From Symbiodinium natans (Eukaryota; Sar; Dinophyceae; Suessiales; Symbiodiniaceae): a stretch of 15,349 bases of DNA. A model generated the notes under the pieces. That model had not been told where the DNA came from and searched no databases. It saw only the letters and a program-made list of their open reading frames with translations. A program made the translations under genes and the position numbers. Positions within the stretch are counted from its first letter, which is position 1; each line of letters begins with the position of its first letter. Shown here in pieces: positions 1 to 7,382 of the stretch. The stretch spans positions 325,501-340,849 of the forward strand of contig CAJNDS010002531.1 in NCBI GenBank assembly GCA_905221605.1, given 5' to 3'.

Positions 1-1083
1 GCCACATGGCGAGAAGTTGACTCGGAAGGCTCTGAGGAGGCAAAAACGGCCACGCAGCCGCAGGGTCCGAAGTTTGATCTGCAACGGCGGGTGCGGGCGC
101 TGCTGCTCGATGCTCTGAACTTGTGGCGCACGAAGCAGTATAATTGCTCCGCAATCGCACACGTGCTTGACTTTGTGCAGGTGAAGATCAGCAAGTTCGA
201 AGACAACGTCGGCGAGATTGAAGGAGCTGCGGCTGGGTCTGTCTGGGTTTCCATCCAGCAGGCCATCGACGACATGCTGAATGGTGCCGATGTGCAAACC
301 GGCGACTTCGCCCTTCCTGCGGCCATGGCGGCAGACGCACTGACGAGACAACTACAGAGGCAAGGAAGCATACATTGCGCTGCGTCCTTGCCGTCTGCCG
401 AAACAAGGGCAGCGAGGTCGACGAGACTTGAGCGCCAAAGCGGCGTCCAAAGCATTTCGTGGAACACGATGACACCTGGCTGGAGGGTCTCGTGGCAGGA
501 GGGTGGTCGTCGAAGAAGGCTCCAGTTCTCAATCTCCAAGTTCCTGAAACAGGGCCTCAGCGAGGAGGCGGCTGACCAGTCGGCTCTGCAGGAGGCCAAG
601 GACTGCCGCGAAGAGCTGGTCCGCCAGGGCAAGCTGCAGCCCCCAAGAACCCGTTTGGAACAAAGTTTTCTGAGAGGGGTGTCTTTTTCCAGGACACGCA
701 AGAAGTGGAGGGTGGAACTCGAGGATCCTGTTGAAAGGAAGCGCGTCAATGGTGGAAGCTTTGCCACGCAGGATGAAGCCGAGGCAAAAGCTCGAGAGAT
801 GGCCCTGCAGTTCGGTGTGCCAGCCGAAGTGGAAGTGGTGCCAGCGAGAAAGCTTTCGGAGCTGCCGCACTTCGAGCCGCTCGGACCACAGAAAGGAATC
901 TACTGGAGTCTTGGTGAACAGTCCTGGAAGTCCACTTTCTGGGCATTTGGCAAGACCAAGACCATGCGATTCCGTCCCACCGACTGTTCACAGGAGGAGG
1001 TGGCGAATGCGTGGCAGGCAGCAGTGGCTTGGCGCCAGCAACAGAAAGAGCAGAAACAGGCCAAGATGGCCAAGACACATTGA
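1..1083 (+). CDS. AP2-like repeat protein, copy A1 (3' part of gene, cut by window edge)
   Basis: Open in frame 1 from the first base to TGA at 1081-1083 (360 codons). The true start lies before the window, because the matching exon of copy A2 has further coding sequence upstream. Around codons 148-209, 225-272 and 299-348 are three units of the form G-[IV]-x-[WF], seven or so residues, W-[RK]-[VS], a turn, then an Ala-rich helix. This is the strand-strand-strand-helix outline of AP2/ERF DNA-binding domains, which are abundant in apicomplexans and dinoflagellates. Ahead of them is a predicted helical region containing VRALLLDALNLWRTKQYN. If the AP2 reading is right, the protein is a nuclear DNA-binding factor; targets are unknown. 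Every indel relative to copy A2 keeps the frame, so both copies look constrained. The AP2 assignment is by pattern only. Confidence 0.75.
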   Translation, partial: ATWREVDSEGSEEAKTATQPQGPKFDLQRRVRALLLDALNLWRTKQYNCSAIAHVLDFVQVKISKFEDNVGEIEGAAAGSVWVSIQQAIDDMLNGADVQTGDFALPAAMAADALTRQLQRQGSIHCAASLPSAETRAARSTRLERQSGVQSISWNTMTPGWRVSWQEGGRRRRLQFSISKFLKQGLSEEAADQSALQEAKDCREELVRQGKLQPPRTRLEQSFLRGVSFSRTRKKWRVELEDPVERKRVNGGSFATQDEAEAKAREMALQFGVPAEVEVVPARKLSELPHFEPLGPQKGIYWSLGEQSWKSTFWAFGKTKTMRFRPTDCSQEEVANAWQAAVAWRQQQKEQKQAKMAKTH

Positions 1084-1260
1084 GAACCTCTCCCAGCGGC
1101 ATTGCGGCTGGTTTCAGCTTTAAGAAGGGCAGAGGCCTGGCACCAGCAGCAAGAGTAGCCAACGCATGAAGCAGAGCACTGAGCAAGCAGCCGCCCTGTG
1201 AAAGAATGGCAGTTGTGCGCTCTGCAACCATCTAGTATACGTTCCTGCAGGCAGGCTGAG
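1084..1260 (+). other. 3' flank/UTR of copy A1, duplicated with the gene
   Basis: The sequence after the stop stays alignable to 4355-4515 behind copy A2. Shared stretches include GAACCTCTCCC right after the stop, GAGCAAGCAGCCGCC and TGTGAAAGAATG. The duplication unit therefore includes the 3' UTR. Weaker patches reappear at about 1540-1700 versus 4548-4632 (ATTCGACT, TACAGTA, GGTATAxGTATG, then CCCTAAA), interrupted by a G-rich insertion and a TA-rich microsatellite in this copy. Confidence 0.6.
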
Positions 1261-1424
1261 GCCTGGGGCGCCCATCCAGATCTCAAGAGCTCTATCCCGT
1301 TGCCACCAGCAAACCCCATGAGTCCTCAGAATGGGCGGGTTACAAATAGTATGAGGCCCCTAGAACACCAGACACGCTGAGACTTTGGCTCCCATGCCCA
1401 AGGCGCCAAGTTGGAGTTTATAGG

Positions 1425-1506
1425 GTTTTGGGTTGAGGGTTTAGCGTTTAGGGTCTAGGGTTTAGCGATAGCCGGGGGGGGCCGGGGGGGGGGGGGAGGG
1501 GGGGGC
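1425..1506. repeat. Degenerate TTTAGGG motifs followed by long G runs
   Basis: Variant telomere-like units (GTTTAGCG, GGTCTAGGG) run into G homopolymers at 1474-1481, 1484-1496 and 1498-1505. No coding signal is seen. G-run lengths may be unreliable in an assembly. Confidence 0.7.
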
Positions 1507-1620
1507 CTCCAAAATGGGGTCATGTGAACGAATGTTTTAGGAGGTGTGATTCGACTCAAGGCTGAAACCAAAGCAAAGATACCACGGATGGTTTTCACTG
1601 TGTAAGCTAGCCTTGACCGT

Positions 1621-1657
1621 GTATAATATATGTATATGTATATATATATACACACAT
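1621..1657. repeat. TA/TATG-rich microsatellite
   Basis: Alternating purine-pyrimidine tract of TATA and TATG units ending in ACACAC. It is absent from the corresponding flank of copy A2, so it is an expansion or insertion specific to the A1 side. Confidence 0.7.
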
Positions 1658-1683
1658 TACAGTACGAGGTATATGTATGCGTA

Positions 1684-1809
1684 TACCCCTAAACCCTAAA
1701 CCCTACACCCCAAATATTGGGCTGCTTGGTCCCCACACGAATGGAAGCTCTGAGAGAGATTTGAGGCCCTTGCGGCTCCAAGGCTTTTCTAATGGGGTTT
1801 AGGGTTTAG
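1684..1809. other. Intergenic or 5' segment between the two AP2-like copies
   Basis: Holds a three-unit CCCTAAA tract near 1686-1705, a unique island at about 1710-1795, and a short TTTAGGG tract ending in TTTAG at 1809. Frames in the island are open only in part, and none could be joined convincingly to the next exon. It may be 5' UTR or a diverged exon of copy A2. Confidence 0.35.
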
Positions 1810-1893
1810 GGCAAGAGCTGAGTCATTGGGTGCCGCTTGGCAGGGCCGCTGGACATGGCGGGAGGGTTCTGGCTCGAGCCCTGAAGGACTTAA
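1810..1893 (+). CDS. Probable upstream exon of copy A2 gene
   Basis: Follows TTTAG at 1805-1809 and reads QELSHWVPLGRAAGHGGRVL and onward. It ends before GCCCTAAG, which would be a GC donor at 1894 in phase 1. The next exon at 1979 needs one base, so the junction is in phase. All three frames are largely open here; this one is preferred for phase agreement and composition. The function of this part is unknown. Confidence 0.4.
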
Positions 1894-1978
1894 GCCCTAA
1901 GCCCTAAACACTGAACCCTAAACCTTAGACCCTAAATCCTAAACCCTAAACCCCAAACCCCAAACCCTAAACCCTCAG
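1894..1978. repeat. Degenerate CCCTAAA array (likely intron)
   Basis: About eleven CCCTAAA units with substitutions (CCCTAAG, CACTGAA, CCTTAGA, CCCCAAA). It sits between two exon-like segments and ends in CTCAG at 1974-1978, giving an AG acceptor. Confidence 0.7.
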
Positions 1979-2085
1979 AAATTCCCTGCAAAGCCTGGGA
2001 TCGTGGAGAGATCATGGCCATCTCACCAAGCCGCCGGCTGCGACTGCATGCTCGGAAATATCATCGTCTGGCTCACAAGTCCCAG
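1979..2085 (+). CDS. Probable exon of copy A2 gene (basic segment)
   Basis: Bounded by CTCAG before and CAG|GTGATA after, the latter a good GT donor. Read with one base carried in, it encodes CKAWD followed by RGEIMAISPSRRLRLHARKY and AHKSQ, and exits in phase 0. It is rich in Arg, Lys and His. The other two frames are also open, so the frame choice rests on the splice sites and residue composition. Confidence 0.5.
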
Positions 2086-2097
2086 GTGATACTTGGA

Positions 2098-2178
2098 AGG
2101 GTTTAGGGTTTAGGATTTAGGGTTTAGGGTTTAGGGTTTGAGGTTTGAGGGTTTGAGGTTTAGGGTTCAGGGTTTAGG
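2098..2178. repeat. TTTAGGG array (likely intron)
   Basis: About eleven forward units with variants (TTTAGGA, TTTGAGG, TTCAGGG). It lies inside the proposed intron between the exon ending at 2085 and the next exon segment. Confidence 0.75.
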
Positions 2179-2190
2179 GAAGGTGCGCAG

Positions 2191-2450
2191 CACCATCGTC
2201 AAAGTGTTCTGTGGTGTCCGCGGCTTGCAAACTTCCAGCAATAATTCCCTACCTGGTTCCAACCGGAGGCAACCTTCAAAGTCCTAAGCTCCGTGTGTGG
2301 CCCCAAAATCGAAGGATCAGCAAGTACTCGCAGAAAGCGGAGCACTTCGACAAGGCCGCTGTGCGAAAGCACACCGCCCACGTTGCCGCCTGGATCGCCT
2401 ATGGCCCAGAGGGCCGGATCCCGGAGGTTGAGGAGCCTTGGGGACCAAAA
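2191..2450 (+). CDS. Probable exon of copy A2 gene
   Basis: One frame is open from GCGCAG at 2190 to 2463, reading SKYSQKAEHFDKAAVRKHTA, then VAAWIAYGPEGRIPEVEEPW. The 5' edge is uncertain. AG at 2190 gives phase 1 entry, whereas AG at 2288 or 2324 gives the phase 0 entry needed to follow the exon ending at 2085. The best 3' edge is 2450, before GAACCCCG (a GA donor). This joins AAA to GAA at 2571 in frame, giving WGPK|ELELLKKF. A GT at 2464 would be out of phase with the next exon. Confidence 0.5.
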
Positions 2451-2570
2451 GAACCCCGAAAGGGTTAGGGTTGAGGTTTGGGTCTTCGGGTTTAGGGTTC
2501 ATAAATCTCAATAGGGATTCTGGTAGTATAGGATATACCCCAAATTTAAGGATCATCTGGTCCCCCCAAG
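2451..2570 (+). other. Proposed GA-AG intron with telomere-like motifs
   Basis: Starts GAACCCC and ends CCCCAAG, followed by GAACTC, so the two edges carry a near-repeat (AAAGAAC / AAGGAAC). It contains degenerate TTTAGGG units at 2462-2500. Non-canonical GC and GA donors are known in dinoflagellates; that this is one is inference from phase and frame. Confidence 0.4.
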
Positions 2571-2956
2571 GAACTCGAGCTCTTAAAAAAGTTCATCGAC
2601 AAAGTGGGAGCTGGGCTGCTGCCGTCTCGTTTAAACGAGGTCTTGCCGGATGCGCAAGCTGTGCTGCGCATGGTGGTTTCCACCGGTCAGGCAGGCGAGG
2701 GCTGGAAGCAGGCAGAGCGAAAGCTGCGGGCAAGTCTGCGGAAGTTCCGCTGCTGCAGGGAGCTGGCGGACAAAGCAGCCGCCAAGCAAGCAGCAGACGA
2801 AAAGGTGGAAGAGATCGTAATGGTTTCGGATAGCGACGCGGCCGAGACAGGACCGCAACCTGAGGAAGCCGTACTCCTGCATGTCGACGAGGACGACGAC
2901 CTGGAAACTTTTGCCGCGTCCGAGCAGCACCTCCAGCTCGTCAGCAAGATGAACGA
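2571..2956 (+). CDS. Probable exon of copy A2 gene (helical and acidic region)
   Basis: Open from the stop at 2547 to the stop at 2997. From the AG at 2569-2570 it reads ELELLKKFIDKVGAGLLPSR, then a Lys/Arg/Ala-rich helical stretch, then an acidic segment with VMVSDSDAAE and DEDDDLE, ending SKMNEW. The acidic part could be an activation or interaction region. Two donors fit: GA|GTGGCT at 2957 (phase 2, joining G at 3103) or ACA|GTAGGC at 2973 (phase 0, joining AGA at 3128). Both keep the frame into the large final exon. Confidence 0.6.
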
Positions 2957-3102
2957 GTGGCTTCGACCCACAGTAGGCACTTATTCCCCCTTTGTTTAGG
3001 GTTCAGGTTCCCTGATAATACCCTTTAAAGTTTAAAGTTTAAACCATGCCAAAACCATGCCAAACGGGTGCCCTTTTATTCCTAGGTTTCTCTTGGGTCT
3101 AG

Positions 3103-4354
3103 GTGGGGCTTCTTGGATGACGCTCAGAGAGTCGAGCGCCTGCAGCAGGCAGAGGCGGCAGCTCGGCGCCGGCGCAAGAATGTCAGCCAAGAAGAGCTGG
3201 CCGAGGTCCTCAACACGGCTGCCGCAGCCCTTGCTGCTCCCCGCAGACGGGCCACATGGCGAGAAGTTGACTCGGAAGGCTCTGAGGAGGCAAAAACGGC
3301 CACGCAGCCGCAGGGTCCGAAGTTTGATCTGCAACGGCGGGTGCGGGCGCTGCTGCTCGATGCTCTGAACTTGTGGCGCACGAAGCAGTATAATTGCTCC
3401 GCAATCGCACACGTGCTTGACTTTGTGCAGGTGAAGATCAGCAAGTTCGAAGACAACGTCGGCGAGATTGGGGGAGCTGCTGCCGGGGCTGTCTGGGTTT
3501 CCATCCAGCAGGCCATCGACGACATGCTGAATGGTGAGGAAATGCAAACTGGCGACTTCGCCCTTCCTGCGGCCATGGCGGCGGACACACTGACGAGACG
3601 ACTTGGGAGGCAACGAAGCATGCATTGCGCTGAAGAGAACGAGTCAAGCGCCGAGTGCTTTCCGGCTGCCAAGACAAGGGCAGCGAGGGGCCCGTCGACG
3701 AGACTTGAGCGCCAAAGCGGCATCCAAGGCATTTCGTGGAACACGTCGACGCCTGGGTGGAGGGTCTCATGGCAGGAGGATGGTCGTCCAAGAAGGCTGC
3801 AGTTCTCCATCTCCAAGTTCCTGAAGCAGGGCCTTAGTGAGGAGTTGGCTGACCAGTCGGCTCTGCAGGAGGCCAAGGACTGCCGCGAAGAGCTGGTTCG
3901 CCAGGGCAAGCTACAGCCCCCAAAGCCCCGTTTGGAAAAAAGCTCCCTGGTGAGAGGGGTGTCTTTCTCCAGGACTCAGCAGAAGTGGAGGGTAGACTTC
4001 GAGGACCCTGCTGAAAGGAAGCGCGTCTTCGGTGGAAGCTTTGCCACACAGAACGAAGCCGAGGCAAGAGCTCGAGAGATGGCCCGGAAGTCCGGTGTGC
4101 CAGCCGAAGTGGAAGTGGTACCAGCGAGAAAGCTTTCGGAGATGCCGCACTTCGAGCCACTCGGACCACAGAAAGGAATTTGGTGGAGACTTGGTGAACA
4201 GTGCTGGCATGCCACTCTCCGGGTCTGTGGCAAGACCAAGAACATGCGATTCCGTCCCACCAACAGTTCAGAGGGGGAGGTGGCGAAGGCATGGAAGACA
4301 GCAGTGGCTTGGCGCCAGCAACAGAAAGAGAATAAACAGGCCAAGATACATTGA
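3103..4354 (+). CDS. AP2-like repeat protein, copy A2, large last exon
   Basis: Open from the stop at 3083 to TGA at 4352-4354. The likely exon start is 3103 after TCTAG; a later acceptor at 3127 is also possible. No ATG opens this frame, which supports an internal exon rather than a complete gene. Counting from codon 3113: a charged helical N-part (1-45), a conserved helical domain (75-165), and AP2-like units at about 203-262, 280-328 and 353-403. Key residues are GISW...GWRVSW, GVSF...KWRVDF and GIWW...CWHATL, each followed by an Ala-rich helix. It is likely a DNA-binding nuclear protein. Bases 3251-3470 are identical to 1-220; the rest differs visibly with in-frame indels only. Confidence 0.78.
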
Positions 4355-4632
4355 GAACCTCTCCCGGTGCCTTTGCCGTGTGGCATGCAGCTGGCTTTAG
4401 CTCCAAGAAGTCCTGGAATCAAGCGGTGGCAGCAAGAGCAGCCACTGCAGTCTGAGCAAGCAGCCGCCTTGTGAAAGAATGACAGTTGTGGGCTCTGCCA
4501 ACAGTTCCTGCACCACCCACGCCCTGTTTGATTTTTGGGGGGTGGGGATTCGACTTCATGTGAAAGATAGAGATGGATACATACAGTAGCCGGTATAGGT
4601 ATGTGTAAAACCCAAAACCCTAAACCCTAAAG
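4355..4632 (+). other. 3' flank/UTR of copy A2
   Basis: Homologous to the A1 flank to about 4515, then patchily to a short CCCTAAA tract at 4612-4630. No coding frame was supported. No AATAAA-type signal is expected in dinoflagellates and none was used. Confidence 0.55.
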
Positions 4633-4700
4633 CACATGCAAAACCTACGGAATAAGACTAAGTCAAGGAAGAGCAGATCCGGAAGAAGGAGTCAAAGAGG
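4633..4700 (+). CDS. Weak exon candidate
   Basis: A unique island between a CCCTAAA tract and a TTTAGGG tract. Two frames are open: one reads TYGIRLSQGRADPEEGVKEA, the other a Lys/Arg/Ser-rich peptide. It ends just before GGTTTAGGG. With no clear partner exon, this is only a candidate. Confidence 0.2.
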
Positions 4701-5236
4701 CCGGAGGGTTTAGGGTTTAGGGCTTCAAGGTTTACGGCTTCAAGGTACAGGGGTTAGGGATGCAAAAAAGGGCATTAGGGTGTTTGTTCAGCGTGTTGGG
4801 GGGGTGTTTGGGGTTTAGGGCATAGGGTTCGGGGTTCAAAATCTGGGCACTTTTCATCTGCAAGCGAGTTTGGGTGGTTGAAGTGGGCGGGCGAGCGAGG
4901 GAGTGGGGGGAGGTTTTGGACCCGCATAGCTGAACTGAGCCGCGCTGCCGGGAGAATCGAAGCTTGATAAGGAGCAATTGTACCCTCCCTCTGGCCGCCA
5001 CAACGATTTTTGATACTTGCAAAACAAAAAGCAAGCTTTCAGGATTCGGATTTGGGCTGTTTAGAGCCCACAAAGTCTTGAACCCGATACCTTGCAGGCC
5101 CGACATGGACTCCATGGAATAAAGCGCAGCCCAAGTAGTTACCCATCCTTGTACAGATATCAAGCTTGATACACTGCCCAAAATACCCAGTTTAAGCAAG
5201 TAGTCCCCTAGACTGCACATTTGGTGCGCGCTAGCT
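4701..5236. other. Repeat-poor, apparently non-coding stretch
   Basis: Opens with degenerate TTTAGGG motifs (4704-4825). The rest is unique sequence with stops in all + frames. A 162-codon open frame on the minus strand (4732-5220) has no splice context, reads LNPK-type peptide from the repeats at its end, and opposes the direction of every other call, so I do not regard it as a gene. Confidence 0.4.
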
Positions 5237-5368
5237 AAACCCTAAACCCGAAAGCCCAAACCCGGAAAAAAAAAAAAAAAAAACTGAACCCTAAACCCTG
5301 AACCCTAAACCCTAAACCCTAAACCCTAAACCCTAAACCCTAAACCCTAAACCCTAAACCCTAAACCC
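5237..5368. repeat. CCCTAAA array with an A18 run
   Basis: Variant units surround an 18-base A run at 5266-5283, followed by about twelve units, mostly perfect, to 5367. The A run beside telomere-like repeats could mark a retroposed end or simple slippage. Confidence 0.85.
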
Positions 5369-5745
5369 TCACCTTCTTGGGTCCCTAAACTTCAGGGAAC
5401 CCAGAGGTTGATCACATTCATTTTGTGAGAAGTAATTGGCTTCGGGTCCTCGGATGTGTTTCAAGCAGAAGTCTACGTTAGAACTAATACGTAGTAGCTG
5501 AGTGAGTACACTTTACACTTTTTGGGATAAGTGTACACTTTTGGGGGCTTATGACCTCAGCAACTAAGAATAAGCATATCCGAGAAACCCTAAAGCCTGA
5601 ACCCTTTTTGGGGGGGTTTACGACATTCGGGGTACCTTATTGGGGTCCTTGTGATAAGGGGATCCTACTCTTTGGGGGTTCCGTATTTTCGTAAACCCTA
5701 ACCCTAAACCCTGAACCCTAGCCCCTAAACCCATATCTTAAACAG
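5369..5745. other. AT-richer stretch with two small inverted repeats, no gene seen
   Basis: An 8-bp inverted repeat GTACACTT (5506-5513) / AAGTGTAC (5529-5536) and a 6-bp one CCTTAT (5635-5640) / ATAAGG (5654-5659) are visible. Short CCCTAAA tracts occur at 5584-5606 and 5693-5730. No frame is convincing. It may be a promoter or intergenic region before gene B. Confidence 0.4.
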
Positions 5746-5851
5746 ATGGTTCATGCGGGGCCCTGTTGACAAGGCGGAGATTCTTCTGGCAGGACAAGTA
5801 CCAGCCTCCCGACATCGTGGAGGTGGCGGCCTGGACGCACTGTTTGGGTGG
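5746..5851 (+). CDS. Gene B, first recognised exon
   Basis: Follows AAACAG at 5745. Read with one base carried in, it gives RRRFFWQDKYQPPDIVEVAA then WTHC. Two GT donors are available, at 5848 (phase 1) and 5852 (phase 2); the second agrees with the next exon. Downstream sequence turns at once into G-rich TTTAGGG variants. No family was recognised and no start codon could be assigned, so earlier exons are likely. Confidence 0.45.
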
Positions 5852-5931
5852 GTGGGGGGGTTTAGGGTTTTGGGTTTTGGGGGTTTTGGGGGTTTGGGGC
5901 ATGTTTAGGGCTTAGGGCTTTGGGTCCTGAG

Positions 5932-5983
5932 CGTTTGGGAGCACGAGGGCTTCAACAACAAACCCTACCGAAAAGCCACACGT
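5932..5983 (+). CDS. Gene B exon
   Basis: After CCTGAG at 5931, it reads VWEHEGFNNKPYRKATR. Entry in phase 2 fits the preceding exon. The exit is either a GC donor (CGT|GCGTAAAG, phase 0, matching the next exon) or a GT donor two bases later, which is out of phase. Confidence 0.4.
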
Positions 5984-6041
5984 GCGTAAAGGCACCAGCC
6001 ATGAACTGAAGGAACCCAAGCACCTTAGGGTTAGGGTTTAG

Positions 6042-6144
6042 CCGTCGCCCCCGAAGCTTCGAGCCCTTGAGCCTTCCACTGAGGTGTGCGTAGCCGCTGG
6101 GCGGCAAAAGGCAGCGGTGTCCTTTCAATTCCTCGGGGCGATTG
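6042..6144 (+). CDS. Gene B exon flanked by telomere-like repeat on both sides
   Basis: The acceptor is the repeat itself (GGTTTAG|CCG) and the donor is ATTG|GTTTAGGG. It reads LRALEPSTEVCVAAGRQKAA then VSFQFLGAI. Phase 0 in, phase 1 out. One of the other frames is closed by a stop near the start. Confidence 0.45.
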
Positions 6145-6186
6145 GTTTAGGGTTCTGGGTTAAAGGCTTACAGGGTTGACATCGAG

Positions 6187-6229
6187 CTTGGCGTCCCAGC
6201 TCCATAGAAGACATAGAAAAGCGGCTTGA
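6187..6229 (+). CDS. Gene B small exon (tentative)
   Basis: After ATCGAG, phase 1, it reads WRPSSIEDIEKRLE. It would leave through a GA donor (GA|GAGCCG) to meet the next exon in phase 2. Without that splice the frame runs to TAG at 6237, so it could instead be a C-terminal end. Confidence 0.3.
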
Positions 6230-6332
6230 GAGCCGATAGGACCCTAAACACTAGAAAACCCGAAACCTTGAAGCCTCAAAAAACCCGAAACCCTAAACCC
6301 TACGAAACCTAACAAAACTGGATGTATCTCAG

Positions 6333-6417
6333 GGAGGGTTGGCTTGGGTTAAGCATGGCTGCGGTCTACAGAGAAACGCCGACACCTGAAGTTCTTGTCC
6401 CCATTGAATGGGCTAGG
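6333..6417 (+). CDS. Gene B exon
   Basis: After TCTCAG at 6332, it reads EGWLGLS followed by MAAVYRETPTPEVLVPIEWA. It ends at AGG|GTTTAGGG, where the telomere-like repeat provides the donor. Phase 2 in, phase 0 out. The internal ATG at 6354 could be a start if this were a first exon. Confidence 0.45.
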
Positions 6418-6469
6418 GTTTAGGGTTTAGGGCTCTTTAATAGTATAGAGTTTCGGGTTTGGGGTTTAG

Positions 6470-6561
6470 GGCTTAAAAGCTTCAACAAACGACTCACGCC
6501 ATGCTTTAAGGTCTCGAAGCTGCCTCACTTGCATGAAGGAACCTACAAACACTACATTAGG
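6470..6561 (+). CDS. Gene B exon
   Basis: Reads FNKRLTPCFKVSKLPHLHEG then TYKHYIR, ending AGG|GTATAG in phase 0. The 5' edge is unclear: TTTAG at 6469, AAAAG at 6479 or TTTAAG at 6510. Only the last keeps phase with the preceding exon. Confidence 0.4.
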
Positions 6562-6640
6562 GTATAGGGTCTCCCTAAACCCGTAACCCTTAGCTCTAAA
6601 CCCTAAACCCTAAATCCTAAACCGAAGCCCCTTTTAGCAG

Positions 6641-6725
6641 ATTCAAAGCCCAGGAGTGCGGCCAGAAGTCCTGGTTGGATGCCAAGTGGCAGCTAGGCAA
6701 AGCTGGGCCCAACTCTTCCTTTGGG
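6641..6725 (+). CDS. Gene B exon, frame ambiguous
   Basis: Bounded by TTTTAGCAG and GGG|GTTTCGGG. Two frames are open. One, phase 0 to 1, fits both neighbours (VRPEVLVGCQVAARQSWAQL). The other, phase 2 to 0, reads ECGQKSWLDAKWQLGKAG, with a composition reminiscent of the AP2-like units. Phase favours the first. Confidence 0.4.
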
Positions 6726-6778
6726 GTTTCGGGTTTAGGGTTTAAGGCCTGCTGCGAACATGTCTGATGCCCCCAGTA

Positions 6779-6780
6779 CC

Positions 6781-6824
<44 letters not shown>

Positions 6825-6875
6825 GGAGGGAGGGAGGAAGGGAGGGAGGAAGGGAGGGAGGGAGGGAGGGGGAGG
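6779..6875. repeat. Polypurine tract: (GA)n then (GGGA)n
   Basis: Nearly pure purine over about 97 bases, GA repeats to about 6816 and GGGA repeats after that, leading directly into the TTTAGGG array. Mirror-symmetric purine tracts can form triplex DNA. Confidence 0.9.
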
Positions 6876-7009
6876 GTTTAGGGTTTAGGGTTTAGGGTTT
6901 AGGGTTTAGGGTTTAGGGTTTAGGGTGTAGGGTTTAGGGTTTAGGGTTTAGGGTTTACGGTTTAGGGTTTAGGGTTTAGGGTTTAGGGTTTAGGGTTTAG
7001 GGTTTAGGG
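6876..7009. repeat. TTTAGGG array, about 19 units
   Basis: One of the longest regular arrays in the window, with only two visible single-base variants (GTGTAGGG, GTTTACGG). It is internal, with unique sequence on both sides, so it is interstitial. It lies in the proposed last intron of gene B. Confidence 0.95.
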
Positions 7010-7296
7010 ATCTCCTGCTTTTGGGGTTTTAGGGTTGAGGGTTAAGGGAGCCCCTTCATTGGGGTCTTTCGGGCTTGGGGATACGGTGCTTTCAGGGTCT
7101 ATGGGGTCCCCTGGACCTTAGGGAATCCTTCTTGGGTTTTTGGGGGGGACATTTAGGGGCTGGTTTTCCAGAGGGAAGCCTCCCAACTGAGGCTCAAAGC
7201 GAAGAAAGGCTGGAGCGGGTTTCGGGCCTTAAAGACCCCAACCCCAACCCCTTTAGGGTTTAAAGTTCAGGGTTTCGAAACCCTTCAGGGTTTCAG
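7010..7296. other. G-rich unique segment before the last exon of gene B
   Basis: Contains TTTAGGG variants and GGGGTC motifs. A weak exon candidate at about 7172-7221 (SLPTEAQSEERLERV) follows TTTTCCAG, but its exit phase does not fit the next exon. Otherwise this looks like intron. Confidence 0.35.
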
Positions 7297-7382
7297 CCTG
7301 GTTTCTTCGCGAGCTTTGCCGGGCTTTTTCTCACGTTGTGGGCTTGCCGCAACATGAAGAGATGCCAGAAATCATTCTCTAG
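7297..7382 (+). CDS. Gene B, probable last exon with stop
   Basis: After GGTTTCAG at 7296, phase 1, it reads WFLRELCRAFS then HVVGLPQHEEMPEIIL and stops at TAG 7380-7382. Phase 1 agrees with the exon ending at 6725. AT-richer sequence without a coding signal follows, as expected for a 3' UTR. No family was recognised. Confidence 0.5.

Noticed and set aside
188-1319. Minus-strand and off-frame open frames over the AP2-like copies (also 3032-4422)
   Set aside because: They mirror a GC-rich coding frame, and the opposing proteins are Ser/Pro/Arg-rich. The + frame is the one in which all indels between copies are multiples of three and protein similarity is kept.
4732-5220. 162-codon minus-strand open frame
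   Set aside because: No splice or domain support, repeat-derived LNPK-like end, and opposite to all other calls.
5266-5283. Poly(A) tail of a processed retrocopy
   Set aside because: No coding or UTR-like sequence precedes it and no target-site duplication is evident; it sits inside a CCCTAAA array.
5290-5367. True chromosome end (telomere)
   Set aside because: Arrays are short, internal, in both orientations and separated by unique sequence; none reaches a window edge.
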